In this document: positions 55,432-64,000 of the stretch, one piece after another
Layout: every line of letters begins with the position of its first letter
How positions within the stretch are numbered: the stretch's first letter is position 1
Source of the DNA: Norana najaformis
Lineage: Eukaryota; Annelida; Clitellata; Crassiclitellata; Hormogastridae
Direction: 5' to 3'
Length of the DNA: 64,000 nt
Assembly (NCBI GenBank): GCA_964023275.1
Contig: OZ029916.1
Coordinates: 45,727,304-45,791,303, forward strand
Translations under genes and position numbers: made by a program
Notes under the pieces: generated by a model
The model's input: only the letters and a program-made list of their open reading frames with translations
What the model was told of the DNA's origin: nothing
Database searches by the model: none

Positions 55432-57284
55432 TGTTTGCTTTTCAACTCAGCTTCAGAATGTGATTTCTTTATAACATTAATAATTTTTAACAAAATATAT
55501 ATAATAACAAATAAAGAAAATGTAAGCTGTTGCAAGTACTTTTACAGCACAACTACAGTAACATGCAAAGCACTGACTGACAGTTGCAACAAAAACGCAT
55601 GACAAGCTAGATGATATCCAGAACCATTCTGGTCAAAGTCTAGGTCAGTTAGAAAAAATATGACCTGTCACGAATAGGTTTTTAGACATCACCTAAAAGC
55701 CAAAACACAGGCTTGCGTGAACTAAAACTTGCGTATGAAGGCCGGAACAATGTTTAGAGATATAATTTGTTCTGGATATATTCAAGTTTTGCTCTCAGTA
55801 ACCTAACCGTATTTAGTATGTATATAGATACACAGACTATGTATATAGCATACTCTACAAAGTACAAAATCTATTTTAACATTAAATTATTTACGTAATA
55901 AACTGATAGACGCTTAATTTGAGCACACTTACCCGCTACTGCGCAAAAACTAACTCCAAATATAATCCTGTTGATCAACAAAATCGTCGTTACAAATCCT
56001 GGCAAACAACGAAACAACGCTCGACTCGAACTTGTATCTTAGTGTACGTCACTGACAATTTCAATGACCAGATGAAATATCCTTTATCGTAAGTGCTCGT
56101 TGGTAATACGGCTTTGGAAAATCTTCACAGAATCACGAAACTCTTGGGAATCGTTCAATGCGGCGCAAGATCACGTGTAAATTTGGCCTAACAGCACCTA
56201 TTGAGCCGTAAACATTATCAGCACTTTTCCGATCGTACTCTACGCGAATGATAAATACAACAAACTTATTTTTACTACATCAAAGATACTGCATACGAAA
56301 TTAATCAATGAAAACACACTGAAATACAATACACTTCCTTAAACTTACAAAAAATCTTACTGTTGACCATTGAATTGCCTTATGAATATTTATAGCCAAC
56401 GACTATATACTACAGTACTGAAAGTGTTTATTTCTTAAGCGCTTATATTAATTTTATAATTTTAAGTAATATAACTTTATTAATTCAAAAAAATATTGTT
56501 CCAGTGAAACAAATACTTGCCGATTCATGTTACTTATTGTTAATCTCAACTGTTTAAAAGTAGTTTTGTGAATCAATGTATCTTCAGTTCTGTCAAAAAT
56601 CTTTCAGAACAGTCTAAGATATTAAAATATTAAGTTGTGCTTGTCTGTCTATTATATTTGCTCTCGCTATAACCCATGTCAGTATGCATGTAATCGTACC
56701 ATACAAAGTAATGCACGTGCACTTCCTGAGATGCAAATAAAGGCTATACTTATGTAATTACTTACTTTATCCATTTAGGCCTATGTGTAGGCCTACAGGT
56801 CAATGTGGGTCTTTTTCTGATCTCTTGTACAATTTATTTCCACATAGCTATAATTAGGACGTCGCCCAGATGAGATAAATAAATAAAAATCTGAGAGCAT
56901 CTATAGCGCTACTGTAATATTGCTTAATTAAGGGCGTCGCTTCGATGGTCGCTACTAAGCGAAATCGTTTTGCAAGCTATAGGCCTACTCCATGACGAGT
57001 CCGGTCCACAATCAAGGAGGAAAACCGAGATGACACGGAAAATTTAATAGCCTCCAGAGAAAATAAGTAAAGGAAGAGATGTGTTTTAGTCGAGGTCTGA
57101 AGACCAAAACGAAGGATTATTTTGCACAGCGAACGTTTGCCGGAAGAGATTTAAAACCAGAGTTTTTATGTTTGGAAGAAGGGTACAAACTAGATATTTA
57201 GTGGGGATCGAACAGTATGTATCTGGTTGACAGTTTGTGCGTTTTCTGCATGTGTACATGGTTTCTGCATGGTTTACATGGAGC
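55432..57284. other. Upstream region of TOX, no other gene seen
   Basis: Promoter and possible 5' UTR exons of TOX must lie here but cannot be fixed. The sequence is AT-rich without recognisable ORFs or repeats. GATCACGTGT (about 56171) contains an E-box, unproven. Confidence 0.4.
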
Positions 57285-57296
57285 GCTAACGGATGT

Positions 57297-58425
57297 CATC
57301 ATCGTCATGGTCCATGGGCCGAGAGCCCGTAGGTGTCCACTGCATGCATTGTCGCTTGTCTCCAAAGTTCCCGATCTTGTGCTGTTCTTATCAAGGCGTG
57401 CAAGTCTTGCTTACACCAATCCCTTATATCATCTGTCCACTCCCTGTTAGGTCTTCCTCGTCTCCCATTTCCGTCCATAATTCCCATCATCACGCTTTTT
57501 ATTTTTCTACTGTCATCCATCCTGCATATATGTCCAAACAAGCGTAATTTCCTTCTCATTATTACTTGTATTAGATCTTCTTTTATGCTCAGTCTTCTTC
57601 GGACCTCCGTATTTGTTACCTTCATTGTCCAATTCAGATGTAATATTCGTCTATAGCAGTACATTTCAAATGCTAATGTCTTATCTTTATCCGTCTTTTT
57701 GATTGTCCATGCCTCACATGCGTACAGAGCTGTGCTAAACACATATGTTTTCAAGACGTTTAGTTTGGTCTTGTGGCTGATTTTCCTGCTTTTCCAGATG
57801 TTGTTTAGCCCTGCCATAACTCCCTTTGTCTTTAATATTCTTGCCTTTATGTCTTTTGCGCAATCATTATTCCATGTCACGAGACTTCCTAAGTACACAA
57901 ACTCCTTTACATTTTCAATCACCTCATCTTGCACTTTAATTTCCATGTCTATTGTCTCCTTGCCAAATACCATTGTTTTTGTTTTATCCACATTTATTTT
58001 TAGTCCAGCACGTTCGGCAAGTAGGTTCAGTCCGCACACATTTTCCTGCAGCCTGTCGCAGCTGTTCTCCAACAGGTCAATGTCATTTGCAAATCGTAGG
58101 TTATTGATGAGTTCTCCCTGCACTGAGATTCCAGTTCCATTATCTCGTATGTCCTGCATGACTCTTTCCAAGTAAGTGATAAATATACTAAGTGAAATTG
58201 GATCATCCTGCCTTGTCCCTATTGTGGTTGCAAACCATCTTCCTAGTTCCCGTCCCACTTTCACTGCAGATTTTGATCTCTCTCCAATGTTCTGTAGAAT
58301 CTGTATCAGTCTGTCGCCTACTCCATATGATTTCAGTATTGCCCAGGTAACATCGTGCTTGATGGAGTCGAATGCCTTTTGGAAGTCCACAAAACAGTTG
58401 TATATAAGCCTGTTTTTTCGTTTGG
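57297..58425 (-). mobile_element. RTE-type LINE, 5' truncated, with 12-bp target-site duplication
   Basis: One open frame of 361 codons (57305-58390) plus upstream in-frame codons. RT motifs VDFQKAFDSIKHD, GTRQDDPISLSIF (usual QGDP is QDDP), and LRFANDIDLLE (catalytic box FAND in place of FADD). Then KINVDKTKTMVFGK, FVYLGSLVTWN, YACEAWTIKK and RRLRRK-type MRRKLRLFGHICRM, ending GRPNREWTDDIRDWC and YGLSAHGP. GCTAACGGATGT flanks it at 57285-57296 and 58426-58437. The 3' end is a short GAT-rich tail. The altered catalytic residue makes it inactive even though the frame is open. Confidence 0.88.
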
Positions 58426-58437
58426 GCTAACGGATGT

Positions 58438-58998
58438 AATGTTCATAATTACCAGTTGGACCTTTCCTGTCAACAATCATTTCCCACATTCATTTCAATC
58501 AGTTTAGTTATTTGTTTGCTTGATTAGGCCTACTAGATAATTTCTTCGCAACGAGTTCATGCAGAAGTACCGCGCAGGCAACAAGAGGAAGAGAAAACTT
58601 TTTGCCACAAAAGCAAACGGGAAGCTAATTAGCCTAGATTAGATTAGATTAGTCAATGTAGCCATTACGGATATTCTCTGTCTCAAAAATGGTATCAGGT
58701 CCTATTATTATAATTATTACAGGTCAACAAAAGTCTGCCTGGATATTAGTGCTGTAGTGCAAATTTGGGAAACGATGAGGGTTTTAGGATTCTGCATAAT
58801 GTAGACTGTATTATTTCAGATAATTTAGCCTTATGTGTTTGTGTAATTATTTTGTACTTGAACACTGGGGAAGGGGGAACAGTCAGGAGAGGCTATCATT
58901 AACGCGCACGAAACGAGGCGGATAGGGCGCCCGTGAACGACAGGTGGAAGTAAACGAGGGAGAGAGAGACAGAGACTGAGACAGAAAGAGACAGACAT

Positions 58999-59029
<31 letters not shown>

Positions 59030-60112
59030 TCGGATGGCGAAAGGGAGAAGTTGGAAGATTGACAGACGGAGGGGAAAGTTAAGCAAGGGTGCCAAACGAA
59101 GAAGGCATTCGCTGTATAACGGTCGAGCAGGAGTAAGGTCCCGGAGAGCATAAAAGGAATAATACTGCATCTCATGAACGGGCGCGCTAAGCTAAACAGA
59201 CCGATGCGAATCAAAGACTGTAACGTTACTGAACTTGCTCTAGGCCTAAATACGTTGTATATACTTGTTAATAAACATGTAAACAAAATAATCGTTCATT
59301 ACGTCTCGTCACGGTCGGACAACTCCAAGAACCTGCTTGCTGTGAAACGCCTAAGAATCCCCCGAAGATTAAGCCGCTAATCATTTACCACCGCTCGCCA
59401 CCAAGACACTGAAGAGAGGGAGATTCGTGTTCGCGACCCTTTGGCAGCGCAGGACTCGCAAGAAAGAATCATTCCTTTTAATACAGTTTCAGTACAAGTA
59501 CCAAGACTGTTGACTGGCTTCTACCGTGCAGCTTGTTTTGCTGGCGAGCAATACAAAAGCAAGCAGCGAAAGGTTTCACATTCTGAGGAAGTTTTACATT
59601 TGGGGTTCAGTTGCACTATCAGAGTGCATCATTAAAACGATGGGGAATTGTAGGTGCCATAAAACTGGTCGCGTCCTGATCAGTCATAAATTTCCTTTAA
59701 ATGGGTCTGCAACTGCAAAGTAATTACCACAACGCGTAGGCCCTATAGGCCTACTACATGTTACAGTTTTGATGATTTCATGAATCAGTTGTTTAAAAGT
59801 GAAGAGTCGATCATATATCAGACGATTCCAGTTGCTGAGACTTTTGAACAGACTCGAGAACCTTCCGACCAGTTTTTTTGTATTAAGAGAATTCTAACAT
59901 AGGACTGTGAACACTTATACCCTAAGACGTGTGTACCTTTGCTCGTTGCACAGCAGTTAAAGGTAGAGTGGTATGAAATTTATGTGAGAAATCTGGTGAT
60001 TCAACTTCGTAAGTGCATCGCTTCCCATTCTATATTAAACTATTGATTGATTTTCCGAGGCGTCAGAGAAGACATTCGATTGCATAAATAGAAGGTGATT
60101 TGAAATTTGAAA
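58438..60112. other. Intergenic region upstream of the otopetrin-like gene
   Basis: Contains a purine tract with (GA)n (about 58955-59030). Short ORFs have no recognisable content. TGCATAAATAG at 60081-60091 is a TATA-like string 20-30 bases before the start codon, too close to be its TATA box unless the leader is minimal. Confidence 0.4.
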
Positions 60113-62191
60113 ATGCAGCGAAACCCGAGACGGAGAAAGTTCTCACACCAGTTCGACTGGTGCAAGATTCCTTTTACCTACGGAGGGGTAATCGATGAAC
60201 AAGATGGTGGCTCTCCAGTGGCGACTGCCTGTAGCGACTTCTCCCAGGGAATCGAGGTCCCAGAGGAAAACGCTGAGAACGAAAGTGGTCCGGTTCATTC
60301 GGTGCAATTCAACGGACTAGTGTCTTCGATCCAGATGCTGGTTGGCTTAAGCACGCTGTCCATGGCCTTGACCTTGTCCCCGTACCTGTCGAGTGATTTT
60401 CCTATTGTGGTCAGTCTGCTGACGCTGATATTATTCATGGCGATCGGAATGGTCCTGATGCTGTGCTTCTGCCGGTTCAAGAGTCATTTCCTGACAACCA
60501 CCATTCAGGTCACTCCATCTGACTCGAACCAACAAGGCTCCTCTGCGTTAAGTCGAAGTACAACGAGGTCACGGTCTCATGATTCCAATGATGTACACCG
60601 TGGTCAACCAGTGGGAACGAACCACCATAAGCGATTGGAGCGTGACGAGCTGACGTTGATCGGCCTGGCAGTCTTCTACCTGTTCGGCTTTTGTCTAGAC
60701 TTTTTCGAGGCAATCGTTGCCGGTAGCTGCGGACAGGTGTGGGCGAAGATCTGCAGGGACACAAACGCCTATTTCACCATGGCAACCCAGCTAGCCTTTC
60801 ACGTATGCAAGATGCTGTTTATGGGAGCAGAGGTCATCTTCTGCATGACGTTTAACCGGGCCACGTTTCAAGACAGGTGCGCGACGAGGAACGGACTCAT
60901 CCTGCTACTCGTTGCAAATTTCGGGATCTGGTTCCAAGCCCTGATGCATGAGTCCTTCGACAAAATCTCCCATCGTCTTACCGCGCCTGAGGGAATGCAT
61001 CCAATCGTCAACGCAGGCTGTCGAGTCAACGACACCGACTATTCGCCGGGGACCATCGGCTGTCTCACTCACAATAGCAGTCTGCATCGTCTGCTCAACG
61101 ACTACATAAATCCATTCTTTTATCCGTTTACAATGGAGTTCGCCGTATTAATGGCGGAAAGTCTGATCCATTGGTTCATTAACTGCGGTCAGCAATCAGA
61201 AAGTAGAACATTCAATACCCTTGAAGGAAGCCACAATCATCAGACACCTCAATCGCGTGTCGAAAATCAAACGAGCGATGGTCATCAGCGCCTTCAGTCG
61301 AGCAACAGGTTTGATTCAGGAGACCATGTATACGATTCAGTAAACAGTGAGAGTCGACTAATAAATTCAGAACAAACCTTCCAAAATTATGGAACAAGCG
61401 GACAAATTCAACCAACTGGAATCGATGAGAGACAACCAGACGACCACCTCTCTGCCCTGCTAGCCACACATCGTCGATCACGTGCATCATTTAATTCTGT
61501 TCTTTTTAAACTATTGTTCGCACTCTTGCTGATTCTCAACATTCTCCTCTGCCTGATCTCCTTTCTTCCTAAACTTTATTCGCCCATAGAAGTCTTTTTT
61601 CATCGGCAATTGTACTTCTATAACGGAACCATCTTCTGGTTTGAGCTGCTACTGGCCATCTTTCTCGGTTACTACGTGAGCCGGTCGTTTGGAATTGATC
61701 TGACAAAATCCTTCGCTGGCCTGGAGTACATGCTCCTCTTGGCATCGTTAGGTCCACTAGCCTTCAGCCTCTTCACATGCATCGCTTTGACTGGAATCGT
61801 GAACATGCAAGGAACTTACAAAGAGGCGGAATTCATACGGAACTACGGTATCACGCCCAGATTCTATCAGTTCTACATGTGTCTCAACCTTATCGAAACA
61901 TACTTTCAGGTGACGTTTAGTCTATACGCCGGGCGAGTTCTCGTCCCTGCTTCCAGGAGACAGGGGTGGAATCTCGCCATCTTCAAGATGCTGCTATTTT
62001 TCCTGGCTGCATGTAACGGAACACACTGGCTGATCAACAGCTTCGGAGCGATGGCTCTGACGCGTGCTGTGCCGGCATCGTACTTCAGCCATAACGCCTG
62101 GATGGTCATTCTGAATATTGTGCAGCCACTAGGTATATTCTTTAGATTCAACAGTTGCATTCTCTTTGTTAGGGCCTACCGACGCATTTAG
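60113..62191 (+). CDS. Otopetrin-like proton channel
   Basis: Intronless ORF of 692 residues from ATG 60113 (MQRNPRRRKF); a stop lies in frame just upstream at 60101. It has a soluble N-terminus (1-60), then about twelve hydrophobic segments in two halves separated by a hydrophilic loop (about residues 365-450, rich in Ser/Asn/Gln). Segments include MATQLAFHVCKMLFMGAEVI, LLLVANFGIWFQALMHES, MLLFFLAACNGTHWLINSFG and the C-terminal NIVQPLGIFFRFNSC, which matches the otopetrin closing motif PLGIF(Y/F)R. Otopetrins are proton-selective channels acting in sour taste and otolith or mineral formation. Assignment rests on these motifs and topology. Confidence 0.75.
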   Translation: MQRNPRRRKFSHQFDWCKIPFTYGGVIDEQDGGSPVATACSDFSQGIEVPEENAENESGPVHSVQFNGLVSSIQMLVGLSTLSMALTLSPYLSSDFPIVVSLLTLILFMAIGMVLMLCFCRFKSHFLTTTIQVTPSDSNQQGSSALSRSTTRSRSHDSNDVHRGQPVGTNHHKRLERDELTLIGLAVFYLFGFCLDFFEAIVAGSCGQVWAKICRDTNAYFTMATQLAFHVCKMLFMGAEVIFCMTFNRATFQDRCATRNGLILLLVANFGIWFQALMHESFDKISHRLTAPEGMHPIVNAGCRVNDTDYSPGTIGCLTHNSSLHRLLNDYINPFFYPFTMEFAVLMAESLIHWFINCGQQSESRTFNTLEGSHNHQTPQSRVENQTSDGHQRLQSSNRFDSGDHVYDSVNSESRLINSEQTFQNYGTSGQIQPTGIDERQPDDHLSALLATHRRSRASFNSVLFKLLFALLLILNILLCLISFLPKLYSPIEVFFHRQLYFYNGTIFWFELLLAIFLGYYVSRSFGIDLTKSFAGLEYMLLLASLGPLAFSLFTCIALTGIVNMQGTYKEAEFIRNYGITPRFYQFYMCLNLIETYFQVTFSLYAGRVLVPASRRQGWNLAIFKMLLFFLAACNGTHWLINSFGAMALTRAVPASYFSHNAWMVILNIVQPLGIFFRFNSCILFVRAYRRI

Positions 62192-62699
62192 AACAACCTA
62201 GATGAACCCACCCCATGATCCTGCGCTGGAACGTCGTTCAAAGGCCTCATCGTATCAGACATCGACGCAGAAACTGACGAAGACCAAACATCCAAGTAAA
62301 TGCGTAGGCCCATATACACAAACTATGAAGTTCAAGAGACGATGTCTTGTATAAACAGTGAAGGGTTTGTCGTTAGCTTTTTATTCTGGAAATTACTAGA
62401 TGGAAAAGGTGTCCAAGTGTGGTTTAGCGGTGAACCACCCACAGGGTAAGAATGCTCGCTAGTGGGAAAAGACCTATGAGAAAATGTATCTCAGTGGGTT
62501 GGGGATGTCTGAACCAGTGAAGGGAGTTGTCTCCCTTCCCGTTTACAAATCGCACCCTTAATTTTCAGTCAGAAAGTTAGCCCAGCGCATCCTACAAATT
62601 CCTTGTAAAACATGCCACTAGCTGTGACCCAAAATATCACTTTTGACCTGGCCACCCAGTCTCCTGCCAGCCTTGTGTCCCCATTATATTCTTGGAATA
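62192..62699. other. 3' flank of the otopetrin-like gene
   Basis: No coding signal; likely holds the 3' UTR. No clear AATAAA in the first 400 bases. Confidence 0.4.
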
Positions 62700-62905
62700 T
62701 GAATTTATTTAAGCTAACTTTAAGAGGCAGCTATGGACATGAAATGTTGACTTAATTTCTTAATTTCGGGATGTTAACGACAGCATTTTCTTAGCCTCGG
62801 CATATGAGGTCGGGAGGCCAGTCCTCTCCCTTGCCGTCCGAACCTTCACACTGACAATGTATTCATTTCATAGCCCCTTTTTTTGGACAGCACTAGTAGA
62901 ACAGA
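62700..62905 (-). mobile_element. SINE family D, diverged body fragment
   Basis: TTTCTTAGCCTCGGCATATGAGG and TTTAAGAGGCAGC landmarks in the same order and orientation as array copies; tRNA-like head not clear. Confidence 0.55.
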
Positions 62906-63144
62906 AACTTTGAAGCACCTTCTATCCTGAAGTCGATTTGGACCAGTGATCTCTGATTTGAACCACGCTAACAGCCGGATACTACGCCACTCCATTATGA
63001 CCTTTGGCCTCTGGCAATAATTGATTACTGCCTTGCCCTAGCTATAACGAACAAACAGAACCCAGCTACGCATGTATACAGGCTACAAATGCACTTTCCG
63101 CAACATGCGGGCGTTATAAAATATGCTGTTAAAACTGAGGTAGC

Positions 63145-63320
63145 TTTTATTACGTTTTTGCATGTATTAAGCGCCACTGTATATTGACTAAGCAAGCGAT
63201 GGTGCAATTGTTAGTGAAGGACTTGCTCAAGGTCCATACACAGTAACCGTCTCAGAGAGGTCTCGAACCCGCGCTCTTCGCGTTACAAGCCGAGTGCTAG
63301 CCTACATCCCATCGGTTATC
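63145..63320 (-). mobile_element. SINE family C, most complete copy
   Basis: Minus strand: ATGTAGGCTAGCACTCGGC (A box region), GCGGGTTCGAGACC (B box), GACGGTTACTGTGTATGGAC, CCTTGAGCAAGTCCTTCAC, tail ACAGTGGCGCTTAATACATG. Confidence 0.65.
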
Positions 63321-64000
63321 GTCCTCACCGTTAACACGCTATAAAAGCTCACCGATGAATATACTGCTGCTGATAATGTTGTTTAGTTCGTGGTCTGCGA
63401 TGCGGTAGGTAACATTTTCAACTTAACTCCTGTCTGGTGTATGAAATTAAACAAAACAGACCAGCATCGGAAAAGCCTGTGAACCCCCGCTACGTGCATT
63501 ATGTATACAGTAAAGGGCACAGCTGGAGATCTATTTCTCGATACTATGACAAGTTGTCACAGCAGAAACAAAGCGCGAAACGACGGGGTCACGGGTGCGC
63601 GGTCAACTATGTATCACTGACGAATATTAATGAGGTTCATTAGCGACTGTGTTGCAACAGTGCACTGGATGTGAAGCATATTGTGGGTGGCAGCGCAGGG
63701 TACGGACTTAACCAGTAATGGTCCAGGATATCGCATGTAATGGTCTTTGCAATTGATCATGTGGGTGTCTGCACAGATCTGTTAGGGCGACAGCTGAGTA
63801 ACATTCGGCAGAAACTCAAAAGAAAACGATAAACAGGTCATAAAAACAAAGGGACTTTGGAGCCGGATAAATAAAGCATCCAATGAAAACACTTGCGAAC
63901 TACTTTTGCATTAATATTGTAAGAAAACAAACAGTAGTTTGTTGTTACTTAAAATTAATAAAAGTCTGACTATTCAGCATTTAGACTGCAAAATGAACTT
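63321..64000. other. Window end, no supported gene
   Basis: A 68-codon ORF at 63437-63643 has no recognisable domain. AATAAA at about 63868 is a lone candidate signal. Nothing else seen. Confidence 0.45.

Noticed and set aside
60107-60112. Starting the otopetrin-like protein six bases upstream
   Set aside because: The codon there is TTG; the first ATG in frame is at 60113.

Overview
This is a window of animal nuclear DNA, most likely from a marine invertebrate. It is AT-rich, has spliced genes with GT-AG introns, and is packed with non-LTR retrotransposons (CR1/L2-like and RTE-like), hAT remains and several tRNA-headed SINE families. The sequence does not let me name the phylum.

Layout. 1-3.45 kb holds a decayed CR1/L2-like LINE that interrupts a broken copy of a large repeated protein family (zinc-binding N-terminus, PIN/FEN-like acidic core, CXC-type cysteine tail). 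3.46-14.46 kb and 23.1-28.2 kb form a minus-strand array of two small symmetric phase 1-1 coding exons, here called alpha (90 nt, 4 copies) and beta (135 nt, 8 copies). The array is expanded by segmental duplication, including a near-identical 3.2-kb tandem pair, and its introns are loaded with SINEs. It is split by a fuller copy of the CXC-tailed element (14.46-19.1 kb) and a broken hAT transposase (19.6-21 kb). A nearly full-length but frameshifted CR1-type LINE lies at 28.7-32.6 kb, followed by a (CT)n tract of about 170 bp.

33-38 kb is mostly anonymous sequence with short tandem repeats. 38-64 kb carries the conventional genes: an intronless SLC26 anion transporter (minus), a four-exon ANAPC15 gene (plus, subunit of the anaphase-promoting complex), a TOX-family HMG-box gene of at least ten exons (minus, 47.06-55.43 kb), a 5'-truncated RTE-type LINE with a 12-bp target-site duplication, and an intronless otopetrin-like proton channel (plus).

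The two most interesting signals are these. (1) The alpha/beta array: alpha copies differ mainly at synonymous sites, and splice sites and phases are kept, so this looks like a real modular protein that I cannot name. (2) In the TOX gene, two diverged versions of the first half of the HMG box lie only 20 nt apart. They have matching phases and lead to one shared third-helix exon, as expected for mutually exclusive exons or a double box. ANAPC15 and TOX converge; SLC26 and ANAPC15 are head-to-head about 3.5 kb apart. No functional link among the unique genes is evident.
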